64,000 nucleotides of DNA. It comes from Bog-756 sp963753905 (lineage in GTDB: Bacteria; Actinomycetota; Acidimicrobiia; Acidimicrobiales; RAAP-2). Within the stretch, counting starts at the first letter, position 1, and each line of letters starts with the position of its first letter. Positions 17,321 to 25,519 of the stretch are shown in pieces. The notes below the pieces were generated by a model, which saw nothing but the letters and a program-made list of their open reading frames with translations, was not told the DNA's origin and searched no databases. The stretch lies in contig CAVWDZ010000001.1 in NCBI GenBank assembly GCA_963753905.1, forward strand, positions 496,001-560,000, read 5' to 3'. Both the position numbers and the translations under genes were made by a program.

Positions 17321-18979
17321 GTGTCCAGCACCACGCCATCCAGGCCCCTTCCCCTGGTCACCAGCGAGAACGCCTTCTTCTGGCGGGCAGGGGCCGACGG
17401 AGTACTGCGCTTCCAGCGCTGTGACGATTGCTCGCGCCTGCGCTTCCCGGTCGCGCCGGTCTGCCCGTACTGCCTGTCGACGGCGACATCCGTCGCCGAC
17501 GTCGAGGGTACGGCCACCGTGGTCGGGTGGACGGTCAACCATCAGCAGTGGACCCCGGCGATGCCGCCCCCCTACGTGGTGGCAGTGGTGGCCATCGACG
17601 ACGACACAGAGATCCGGCTGACGACCAACATCGTCGGAGTCGAGGCCGACCTCGTGCACCTCGGGATGCGGGTCCGGGTCGTCTTCGAACAGCAAGACGA
17701 CGTCTGGATCCCGCTCTTCGAACCGAACGGTGAGCCGGACGGCGCCTGGTCGGTGCCGGGTCCGCCGCCCGCCCCCACTGCGCCGGCCACCCTGTCCGGT
17801 CCGCGGTTCGAGCACGCCTGCGCGATCACCGGCATCGGCATGTCGGCGGTCGGGCGTCGGTTGATGCGTCCTCCCCTGGCCCTGACCATCGAAGCGTGCC
17901 AGGCGGCGCTGGACGACGCCGGGCTGACCTATGCCGACATCGACGGGCTCTCGACCTACCCCGGCGGCGGGACGCTCGGCGGGTTCTCCGAGGGCGGCGT
18001 GAACGCCCTTGTCGAGGCCCTCCGGCTCACGCCGGTCTGGCACAACGGAGGAGGGGAGATGCCGGGCCAGGTCGGCGCGTTGGTGGCGGCCATGCTGGCG
18101 GTGGCGTCGGGGCTCTGCCGGCACGTCCTGTGCTTCCGGACGCTCTGGGAGGCGACCCACTCCGAGCTGGTGCGATCCGGAACGCTCCAGCCGGCCAGAG
18201 GCGGACGCGCGAGCGGGATGGGGGAGGGTCGGGCGCCGTTCGGCGCGCTCTCGGCCGCCAACTGGATCGCCATGACCGCGTCCCAGCACTTCGGCCGCTA
18301 CGGCACGACCCGGGAGCAGCTCGGCGCGATCGCCCTCAACGCCAGGGCCAATGCCGCCCGCAATCCCGTCGCCATCTACCGCGATCCGCTGTCGATGGAC
18401 GACTACCTCTCGGCCCGCCTCGTTTCGACACCGTTCGGGCTGTACGACTGCGATGTGCCCTGCGACGGCTCGGTGGCCGTGATCGTCTCCGCCCGGGACG
18501 CGAGCGCCGACCGCCCACGTCCCCCCGTGCTCGTCGATGCGGTCGGGACCAAGATCGAGGACCGGCTGTCGTGGGACCAGGGGACGCTCACCCACGAGCC
18601 CCAGGTGTTCGGCCCTGCGCACCACCTCTGGAGCAGGGCGACCGTCTCGCCCGCCGACGTGGACGTCGCCCAGCTCTACGACGGGTTCAGCTTCAACTGC
18701 CTCACCTGGTTGGAGGCGCTGGGCTTCTGTGCTGTGGGGGAGGGCGGTCCCTTCGTCGAGGGTGGCAAGCGGATCGCCCTCGACGGGGAGCTCCCGCTCA
18801 ACACCGCCGGCGGACAGCTCTCGGCCGGCCGGCTCCACGGGTTCGGGCTCATCTACGAGGCGATCGTCCAGCTGCGCGGTGACGGCGCCGACCGCCAGGT
18901 CCCCGGGGCCGAGGTGGCAGTGGTCGCGACCGGCGGCGGAGTCCCCGGTGGCTGTGTCCTCTTCACGGCGGACCGGTAG
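17321..18979 (+). CDS. Fusion of DUF35 (Zn-ribbon/OB-fold) and thiolase-like lipid-transfer domain
   Basis: 552 residues from GTG 17321 (GAGGGGAGAG just upstream). Residues 1-145 are a DUF35-type domain: a rubredoxin-like zinc ribbon (CDDCSRL...VCPYC) then an OB-fold (VVGWTVNHQQW, PYVVAVVAIDDD). Residues 165-552 are thiolase-like (ITGIGMSAVG, IDGLSTYPGGG). The usual thiolase nucleophile Cys is replaced by a Gly-rich segment (HNGGGEMPGQVG), as in Ltp2-type retro-aldolases. VAQLYDGFSF has a tyrosine in the region used by Ltp2. In known steroid-degradation systems Ltp2 and its DUF35 partner ChsH2 are separate chains, so this is a natural fusion. Role in side-chain C-C cleavage is inferred. Confidence 0.85.
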   Translation: MSSTTPSRPLPLVTSENAFFWRAGADGVLRFQRCDDCSRLRFPVAPVCPYCLSTATSVADVEGTATVVGWTVNHQQWTPAMPPPYVVAVVAIDDDTEIRLTTNIVGVEADLVHLGMRVRVVFEQQDDVWIPLFEPNGEPDGAWSVPGPPPAPTAPATLSGPRFEHACAITGIGMSAVGRRLMRPPLALTIEACQAALDDAGLTYADIDGLSTYPGGGTLGGFSEGGVNALVEALRLTPVWHNGGGEMPGQVGALVAAMLAVASGLCRHVLCFRTLWEATHSELVRSGTLQPARGGRASGMGEGRAPFGALSAANWIAMTASQHFGRYGTTREQLGAIALNARANAARNPVAIYRDPLSMDDYLSARLVSTPFGLYDCDVPCDGSVAVIVSARDASADRPRPPVLVDAVGTKIEDRLSWDQGTLTHEPQVFGPAHHLWSRATVSPADVDVAQLYDGFSFNCLTWLEALGFCAVGEGGPFVEGGKRIALDGELPLNTAGGQLSAGRLHGFGLIYEAIVQLRGDGADRQVPGAEVAVVATGGGVPGGCVLFTADR

Positions 18980-19116
18980 GCCGTCTCTGGCGGCGATGAG
19001 TGCAGGTCCCGGTCGCAGTAGGATCCGCTGCTGGAATTGCGTTCCCCGCCTCCCTCCGCACCGCCACCGCCCGAGGGCCTACGGTCGGGCCCCGAACGCC
19101 TCGCCGAGAAAGGCTG

Positions 19117-19428
19117 ATGATGGAGATCACACCTGGAGCCCGACTGAGGAGCGCCGTGGGCGCGACCGAGGTCGTCGTCATCAAACCACCGCAGGGTGAG
19201 GGGGACCTCACCTGTGCCGGGGTGCCCATGGTGCCCCGTGAGGACGGCGCGGCACCCACGCCCTCGGCGGATGCCGCCGAGGGCGAGGCAACCATCATCG
19301 GAAAGCGGTACTCGGAGGAGTCCTCGGGCATCGAGGTCCTCTGCTCCCAGGCGGGGGACGGACCGCTCGCGTTCGGGGGGGTCGTACTCACGGTCAACGC
19401 CCCCAAACCGCTTCCCGCGTCCGATTGA
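19117..19428 (+). CDS. Small protein of unknown function
   Basis: 103 residues from ATG 19117; the second ATG at 19120 is equally possible. GAGAAAGG at 19106-19113 serves either start. The sequence begins MMEITPGARLRSAVGATEVVVIKPP and is rich in Gly, Ala and acidic residues, with conserved-looking CAGVPM and GKRYSEESSGIEVLCSQAGDG segments. The LxSxVxxTEVVVIKPP opening suggests a small beta-barrel chaperone-like domain seen beside acyl-CoA/thiolase genes in Actinobacteria, but I cannot name a family. Its stop overlaps the TTG start of the phosphoesterase gene. Confidence 0.7.
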   Translation: MMEITPGARLRSAVGATEVVVIKPPQGEGDLTCAGVPMVPREDGAAPTPSADAAEGEATIIGKRYSEESSGIEVLCSQAGDGPLAFGGVVLTVNAPKPLPASD

Positions 19429-20990
19429 CACCCGACGGTGACGGCGGGGCCGGTACGGGGCGACGGGGGCTGACCCGCCGCGAGCTCCTCGCAGCCGGGG
19501 TTGCGTCCGGCGTCGGCCTCCTGGCGGCCGGATGTGGGGGGAGCACAGCGTCGCCGGCGGCGACCACCCTGGCGAGGACCGCGCCGGCCGGCTCGGATCT
19601 CGGAGCGATCGAGCACGTGATCTTCCTGATGATGGAGAACCGATCGTTCGACCACTATTACGGCACCTACCCGGGCGTCCGCGGTTTCGATGACCACCCC
19701 GCAGACGACCTCGGGGCGTTCTCGCAGGCCTGCCCCGCCAACACCTCCGCATCCCCGGTCGGACGGCTGCTGCCGTTCCACCTCGACACGGTGCACAGCG
19801 ACATCGCCGACTGCACATTCGACCTGACCCACAACTGGGGTCCGCAGCACCAGTGCCGGAACGGCGGGCACATGGACTCGTTTGCCTTGGTGCACACCGA
19901 TCCGGCGAACGAGGGGCCCTCCCAGGGGACCCTCACCATGGGCTACTACACGCGGGCAGACCTTCCCTATTACTACGCGCTCGCCGACGCCTTCACCCTG
20001 TGTGACGGGTACCACTGCTCGGTCATGGGCCCGACCCATCCGAACCGGCTCATGCAGATGTCGGGAACCCTCGACCCGGCTGGAGTGGCCGGCGGACCGG
20101 TGATCGAAACCAACCAGTCGCCGTCGGCCCTCTTCAGCGTGCACTGGGACACCATGCCCGAGGTCCTCGAGGATGCCGGGATCAGCTGGAAGTACTACAA
20201 CCCCGGTGGATCCCTCTACAGCATCGAGTCCATGCGCTCGGTCGGAATGACCACCGACAGTGTGCTGCCCTACTTCTCCCAGTACGAGAACCCGGCTTCG
20301 CAGCTCTACCAGAAGGCCTTTCTCCCGACCTTCCCGGCCGACTTCGTGGCCGACGTCCGCGCCGGCACGTTGCCCCAGGTGAGCTGGATCAGCACGCCCG
20401 TCGGTTACGACGAGCACCCCCCCGCTCCGTCGTTTCTCGGGGAATGGTTCACCAGCCAGGTCCTGGGAGCGCTGGTGGCGAACCCGTCCCTCTGGTCGAA
20501 GACCGTCGTGTTCCACATGTACGACGAGAACGACGGGTTCTTCGATCATGTCGCCCCTCCGGTTGCCCCGTCCGGCACGGCGGGCGAGTACCTCACCGTG
20601 CAGCCCCTCCCGTCGAACGCCGCCGGCATCGCCGGGCCGGTGGGCCTGGGGTTCCGGGTACCCATGTTGGTGATCTCCCCGTTCAGTCGCGGGGGACGCA
20701 TCGCGTCCGAGACCTTCGACCACACCTCGCAGCTGCGCTTCCTCGAGGAGCGGTTCGGTGTCCGGGCACCGAACATCTCGTCGTGGCGTCGTGCCACCGT
20801 CGGGGACCTCGTGTCCACCCTGCAGACGGCCAAGAGCGACGTCCAGATGCCGGATCTCCCACCCACCAGGGACGATCCCGCCTATCTGGCCGCCAAGGGG
20901 TGCACGCAGTTGGACCTCGTCGAGGTCGCAGCCGACCAACCTCCCTACCCATTGCCGGCCGTCCAACGGATGCCGTCACAGGAACAGTAA
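19425..20990 (+). CDS. Tat-exported lipoprotein phosphoesterase (phospholipase C / acid phosphatase AcpA-like)
   Basis: Alkaline-phosphatase-fold phosphoesterase, 521 residues from TTG 19425, which overlaps the preceding stop (TTGA). The N-terminus has a twin-arginine motif (LTRRELLA, R18/R19), a hydrophobic stretch and a lipobox LAAGC with Cys37, so it is predicted to be exported by Tat and lipid-anchored. Family signatures are ENRSFDHYYG (71-80), MGPTHPNRL, and YDENDGFFDHVAPP. These match the phosphoesterase family that contains mycobacterial phospholipase C and AcpA. Substrate phospholipid or phosphomonoester is not decidable. It is convergent with the RCC1 gene, 16 bp away. Confidence 0.88.
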   Translation: MTPDGDGGAGTGRRGLTRRELLAAGVASGVGLLAAGCGGSTASPAATTLARTAPAGSDLGAIEHVIFLMMENRSFDHYYGTYPGVRGFDDHPADDLGAFSQACPANTSASPVGRLLPFHLDTVHSDIADCTFDLTHNWGPQHQCRNGGHMDSFALVHTDPANEGPSQGTLTMGYYTRADLPYYYALADAFTLCDGYHCSVMGPTHPNRLMQMSGTLDPAGVAGGPVIETNQSPSALFSVHWDTMPEVLEDAGISWKYYNPGGSLYSIESMRSVGMTTDSVLPYFSQYENPASQLYQKAFLPTFPADFVADVRAGTLPQVSWISTPVGYDEHPPAPSFLGEWFTSQVLGALVANPSLWSKTVVFHMYDENDGFFDHVAPPVAPSGTAGEYLTVQPLPSNAAGIAGPVGLGFRVPMLVISPFSRGGRIASETFDHTSQLRFLEERFGVRAPNISSWRRATVGDLVSTLQTAKSDVQMPDLPPTRDDPAYLAAKGCTQLDLVEVAADQPPYPLPAVQRMPSQEQ

Positions 20991-21006
20991 GAAGCAGCCG
21001 GCACCT

Positions 21007-22158
21007 TCAGCCGGCAAGGGCGTGGGTGAAGCCCCCGGCGATGGCGTGCGTGCCCGAGAGGCCGCTCACTGACACCGGCACGTCGCTGCTGGTGGTCGTG
21101 CTGTTTCCGAGCTCACCGTTGCCGTTCCAGCCCCAGGCCGCCACGGTGCCACCGGTGAGCACCGCCAGGCTGAAGGCGTCACCCCCGGCGATCGCCTTGA
21201 CCCCGGAGAGTCCGCTCACCGTGACCGGCACGTCGCTGCTGTTGGTCGTCGCGTTTCCGAGCTGCCCAGTGCTGTTGTACCCCCAGGTGGACACCGTGCC
21301 CGTTCCGAGGAGGGCCATGCCATGGGTCCACCCGGCCGCCACCGCCTTCACCACGGGGAGCCCGCTGACCCGGACAGGCACCTTGCTGTTCTTGATGGTC
21401 GCATTGCCGAGCTCGCCGTCACCGTTGAATCCCCACGCCTCGACCGATCCGTTCCCGAGCAGGGCCAGACTGAACCCGTCGCCGGCGGCCACCGACTGCA
21501 CCCCCGACAGCGCGGTTACCAGGACCGGCACCTTGCTGCTCGCGGTGGTGCCGTTGCCCAGCTGGCCGTAGCTGTTGCTGCCCCAGTCCTTCACGCGGCC
21601 GTTCGTGAGCAGCGCCAGACCATCGGCGTACCCCGCGGCGATGCCCTTCACCCCGGAGAGCCCGCTCACCTTGACCGGTACGTCGCTACTGGTCGTCTTC
21701 CCGTCTCCGAGCTGGCCACTGCTGTTGTACCCCCAGGTTTCGACGGTGCCGTTTGAGAGCAGGGCCATGCCGAACCGCGAGCCTGCAGCGATGGCGGTGA
21801 CCCCGGACGGCCCGGACACCGCTCCCGGGACCCGCCGATTCGCCGTCATGCCGTCGCCGAGCTCACCGTCGGTGCCCGAACCCCACGAATCGACGGTGCC
21901 GTTTGAGAGCAGGGCCATGCTGAAACCGGAACCCGCGGCCACCGCCTTGACCCCGCTGAGCCCGCTGACCGTGACCGGGACCTCGCTCGGGGCGACGGTC
22001 CCGTCACCCAGCTGGCCACTGCCGTTGAACCCCCATGACTGCATCGGGGCGCCCGCGGCAGACGCCGGTACCGCTCCGGCGATCCACGCCGTCCCGAGCA
22101 GGGCGACCGTCGCTGCGAGCAGCCCGATCGACCGCTTCCTGTTCGTTCTGATTCTCAT
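21007..22158 (-). CDS. Secreted seven-repeat RCC1 beta-propeller protein
   Basis: 383 residues. A Sec signal peptide covers about residues 1-34 (basic MRIRTNRKRS, hydrophobic LLAATVALLGTAWIAGA, cleavage after SAA). Seven RCC1 units follow, each opening with a WGxNxxGxLG core (for example SWGFNGSGQLGDGT, AWGWNGNGELGNST) and ending with an AVAAGxxFSMAL-like strand. Seven is the full blade count of a closed propeller, and nothing else is present. No enzyme motif is seen; such bacterial propellers are usually binding or surface proteins. It lies 43 bp downstream of the beta-helix gene on the same strand. Confidence 0.9.
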   Translation of the reverse strand: MRIRTNRKRSIGLLAATVALLGTAWIAGAVPASAAGAPMQSWGFNGSGQLGDGTVAPSEVPVTVSGLSGVKAVAAGSGFSMALLSNGTVDSWGSGTDGELGDGMTANRRVPGAVSGPSGVTAIAAGSRFGMALLSNGTVETWGYNSSGQLGDGKTTSSDVPVKVSGLSGVKGIAAGYADGLALLTNGRVKDWGSNSYGQLGNGTTASSKVPVLVTALSGVQSVAAGDGFSLALLGNGSVEAWGFNGDGELGNATIKNSKVPVRVSGLPVVKAVAAGWTHGMALLGTGTVSTWGYNSTGQLGNATTNSSDVPVTVSGLSGVKAIAGGDAFSLAVLTGGTVAAWGWNGNGELGNSTTTSSDVPVSVSGLSGTHAIAGGFTHALAG

Positions 22159-22201
22159 CTCTGCCCCGTCCCGCCTTCCGCTCGGCTCGGCGAGCCTCTG
22201 A

Positions 22202-24313
22202 TCAGGTGACCTTGAATTGCGTCGGCGAGGCGACGGATCCGGTGTTCCCGGTCAGCGTGATGAGACCGGTCTGAGCATTCTGGGGGACCACGGCCACGAT
22301 CTGTGTCGCGGTGTGGCTGCTGATCGTCGCTGTCGCCCCTCCGAAGATTACATGGGTGACCGGCGTGAGGTTGGATCCCTTGATGGTGACCTTGGACCCC
22401 CGGATCCCCGAGACCGGGGTGAACGGGGTGGCGGAGTTGAACAGGACGTAGGCCGTGCCGACCCGCCACTTCGGATCCTTGGCCGGTGTGAGGAATTTCA
22501 CCGTGACCGCGTCGTTCTGCTCCACCAGCGAGATCAGGCAGGGGGCGATCTTCCGTGGTCCGCACAGCTTGAGGAACACGGGAGGGGTGGTCAGCTTCGG
22601 TTGGTAGCAGACCTTGACGCCCGCGGTCGAGGGGAGCCCGTGCACGACCTGGGTGATCGTGAGCACGTCGGACGTCCCGAACCCGGCCGGCTTGAGCGTG
22701 GAGACCGGGGAGGGATAGTTGAACTGCGAGCCGCAATTCAGGGTCGCCGTGTTGGTGACCAGGCTGATCGAGGCAGGCCCCGAGGTGGAGGTGCCGGAGA
22801 CGGCCACGCTCACGCCGTCGAGCGGTGAGGCTACGGTCGCCGTGCAGCTCGGAGTGCAGGTCGCGGTGGTCGGGGCCGTCTTGACCGTGTAGGTGAACTC
22901 ATCGGCGGCGGTGATCGCCGACGTGCCCGCAAGTGTGGTCACCGTGAGGTCGACGACACCGGCGGCCCCCGGAGGGGACACGGCGGTGATCGAACCGTCA
23001 CTGCTGAACGTCACGTCCGTGGACGGGACGCTACCGAAGTCGACCGCGGTGACCCCGGTGAACCCCGAGCCGGTGATGGTGATCGGGGTCCCGCCGGTGG
23101 TGAAGTCGGTGAACGGGCTGACCGTGCTCACGATCGGACCGTACGGATTGACCGAGGTGTCGAAGGCACCGATGTCGCAAGGCAAGCCGCGTGGTGAGCC
23201 CCGCTGGTCGGTGGACGGGCACAGGCTCGCGTCAGTCACATGCTTGATGGCAGGGCTCCCCGGGAACAGTGCGATGGTCGGCGTGGGGCCTCCGTTGTTG
23301 CGTAGGCCGGAGGGGTCGAGGACCGCCGGCACGTCCGAGAGGTCTCCGGCCGCCCCGAACCCGCAGGTCACCCCGTCGTCGAGGTTGTAGCCCTGGTCGT
23401 GGACCGAGCCGCCGAGGTAGCAGTTCCCGCCGGTGGCGCTGCTGCCCGCGAGGAGCGACGCGCCGATGGTCAGGGTCCCGTCGCTCTCGACGCCACCGCC
23501 GGTCACCGCGCGGTTGGCCGAGAAGGTGCTGTTGGTGATGCCTGCGGTTCCGGTGTTGAACATCGCGCCCCCGGAGCCGGCCGCGCTGTCTCCGGAGAAG
23601 GTGCTGTTGCCGATGGTGAGGTCGCCGCCCAGATTGAGGATGGCCCCGCCCAGGTTGCCCGAGCTGTTGCCGGAGAACGTGCTGGCGCTGATGCTCGCCG
23701 ACCCGTCGGAGAAGATCGCCCCGCCGCCGAACCCCGCGCCGGGCGCAGCGTCGCCGGAGAACGTGCTCTCTGTCACCGTGAGCGTGCCGTCGTTGTAGAT
23801 GGCGCCGCCGTAGTCGGACGTCGTGTCATCGGCGAAGGTGATCTCGCCCACGGTGAGGGTACCGTCGTTGACCACGGCACCCCCGTTGCCGGTTGCCGCG
23901 TTCCCGTCCTCGACAGTGAGCCCCGTGAGAGTCGCCGTCGCCGAGGGGTCGGGTCCGTTGAGGAACACGCCGGTGGTGCCGCCACCGCTCACCGCCAGGT
24001 TGCCGGCACCGGGACCGTCGATGGTCAGACCCGCGATCGGGACCGGGCTGACCACGGTGATCAGGCTGCACGCCGGCGACAGCGCGAACGTGATGGTGTC
24101 GCCGGACGCTGCCGCTGCAGCCTCGTAGGGTAGGGAGCCCGGTGTCGTCGGCGACCCGCTGCAGTTGGTGACCACCTGTGTCGCCGCCCCCGCCGTCCCT
24201 GCCGGCAGTGCGACAACCGCGATCGCCGACAGACCGACGGTCAGGGCACCCAGCGTCCGCCAGTGCGCATGATGTCGCGCAACCTGTTTCGTTTCCAACC
24301 TCGTCCGCCGCAT
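22202..24313 (-). CDS. Secreted right-handed beta-helix protein with IPT/TIG domains
   Basis: 703 residues from ATG 24313 (GGAAAGG and GGAAGG upstream); 14 extra N-terminal codons are possible. A signal peptide ends near AGTAGAATQ. Residues ~50-370 form a Thr/Ser/Gly-rich beta-helix with repeated GGAIxNxGxLTxxxSTFSGN units, closing with a choice-of-anchor-Q-like segment (GNCYLGGSVHDQGYNLD ... DQRGSPRGLPCDIGAFD). An IPT/TIG domain follows (PITITGSGFTGVTAVDFG), then a Cys-containing region and a second IPT domain at the C-terminus (SKVTIKGSNLTPVTHVIFGG). Likely a surface or matrix protein. No catalytic residue is recognisable. Confidence 0.85.
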   Translation of the reverse strand: MRRTRLETKQVARHHAHWRTLGALTVGLSAIAVVALPAGTAGAATQVVTNCSGSPTTPGSLPYEAAAAASGDTITFALSPACSLITVVSPVPIAGLTIDGPGAGNLAVSGGGTTGVFLNGPDPSATATLTGLTVEDGNAATGNGGAVVNDGTLTVGEITFADDTTSDYGGAIYNDGTLTVTESTFSGDAAPGAGFGGGAIFSDGSASISASTFSGNSSGNLGGAILNLGGDLTIGNSTFSGDSAAGSGGAMFNTGTAGITNSTFSANRAVTGGGVESDGTLTIGASLLAGSSATGGNCYLGGSVHDQGYNLDDGVTCGFGAAGDLSDVPAVLDPSGLRNNGGPTPTIALFPGSPAIKHVTDASLCPSTDQRGSPRGLPCDIGAFDTSVNPYGPIVSTVSPFTDFTTGGTPITITGSGFTGVTAVDFGSVPSTDVTFSSDGSITAVSPPGAAGVVDLTVTTLAGTSAITAADEFTYTVKTAPTTATCTPSCTATVASPLDGVSVAVSGTSTSGPASISLVTNTATLNCGSQFNYPSPVSTLKPAGFGTSDVLTITQVVHGLPSTAGVKVCYQPKLTTPPVFLKLCGPRKIAPCLISLVEQNDAVTVKFLTPAKDPKWRVGTAYVLFNSATPFTPVSGIRGSKVTIKGSNLTPVTHVIFGGATATISSHTATQIVAVVPQNAQTGLITLTGNTGSVASPTQFKVT

Positions 24314-24734
24314 CCTTCCGCCTTTCCGGGCCCCCGACGCGGGGGGACATTCCACCTTGCCGGAAGGCTACCCGAACAGAAGTGCCCGATCATGTGTGGC
24401 GGTGCCGTGCCAAAATTGCGTCACCGACCGCGACTCGGGCACGTGTGCACGTCGCTGAACTCGCCGCGCTGCCCCGGCCCGACCGGTGGGCGCACTCCGC
24501 GTTTGGGCGAACACGCAGAGCACCTTTCACCGAGCCCAACCCGGTCCGGCACTCGTCAAATGTGGCGAAAAATGGACTTTGGGGTAGGCAGCCTGTCCGA
24601 TCGGTGGTAACACTTCCGGCAGCGGAGGCGCGGTGACGTGACGGCTCCGCGCTCGCGTCCGCCCGGTCCGGGAGCGGACGGGAGGGGGGCAGGAATCGAC
24701 GATGTCACCGGACATCACGACGGAGGGCGGCTTC
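24314..24734. other. Intergenic region between divergent secreted-protein genes
   Basis: 421 bp. It must carry both promoters. An A/T-richer patch (around 24555-24590) stands out in the high-GC background and is the likeliest promoter site for the plus-strand gene. I see no RNA gene, no reading frame with coding bias and no clear operator. GGAGGG at 24722-24727 is the ribosome-binding site of the plus-strand gene. Confidence 0.35.
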
Positions 24735-25403
24735 ATGGTGTCTCGCAGGGTGGTCACGGCGGCGGTGGCCGTCATCGTCCCGTTCGCGGTGGTCAACGCG
24801 TTGGTCATCTCTGACTCGGCGGCGGTCACCCCGGTGAAGGCTGCCGGCTCGATCACCTGCCACTACGGGACGACCGTGACCTTCAACCCGCCGCTCAGCA
24901 GGTCCCCGGGCACTCTTGTACATGCCTCGACGACGCCCAGCGAGGTCGTCACCCTCGCCCGGGCGACCCTGGGCACATGTACCAGGACCCCGAGCGGCAC
25001 GCCGGCCGTGTCGGGAGGGAGGGCGGTCGCAACCTTCACCGCCAAGATCCCGGGCACCTCGCTCGGAGGCGGCAAGTGGTACGTCGGGTCCTGCCTGACG
25101 TTCCAAGAGATGGCTTGGGCCAAGATCAGCAGCCAGTTCGCCTGGTCGGGACCCAAGGTGCCGCTCGCCAACTCCGCGTTCGCCACCAAGACCACCGCCC
25201 TGTCCCGTACGGCCGGGAGGCTCGGGTTCATCGCCTCGGGCACGGCGACCGGCTCCTTCGCCGGAGCGAAGTCCAGCATCACCGCCTACTTCAACGCCCC
25301 GTCGGCAAAGGCGATCAGCGCCATCTGCGGGGGTTCGACGGCCAAAATCGCGACCGCGACGACCTCGTCGACGCTCAGCACGATCCACCTCGGGAGCACG
25401 TGA
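24735..25403 (+). CDS. Secreted protein of unknown function
   Basis: 222 residues from ATG 24735, chosen because GGAGGG lies 7 bases upstream; an ATG at 24702 is also in frame. The signal peptide is MVSRRVVTAAVAVIVPFAVVNALVISDSAA (split here as a basic start, hydrophobic core and AxA-like end). The mature part is Ser/Thr/Gly/Ala-rich with four cysteines (ITCHYG, GTCTRTP, GSCLTF, ICGGS) that could form two disulfides. No known domain is recognised. It lies between the beta-helix and the giant repeat protein, so it probably belongs to the same cell-envelope set. Confidence 0.75.
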   Translation: MVSRRVVTAAVAVIVPFAVVNALVISDSAAVTPVKAAGSITCHYGTTVTFNPPLSRSPGTLVHASTTPSEVVTLARATLGTCTRTPSGTPAVSGGRAVATFTAKIPGTSLGGGKWYVGSCLTFQEMAWAKISSQFAWSGPKVPLANSAFATKTTALSRTAGRLGFIASGTATGSFAGAKSSITAYFNAPSAKAISAICGGSTAKIATATTSSTLSTIHLGST

Positions 25404-25519
25404 CCGATCCAGCGGCTACGTTCGGCGGACCACAAGAACACGACGCAACCAGAGACACGTAAACGAGAGACGAACCAGATCAACGGATGACGGCGGAACG
25501 TCACCGGGGGAGACAGGGG

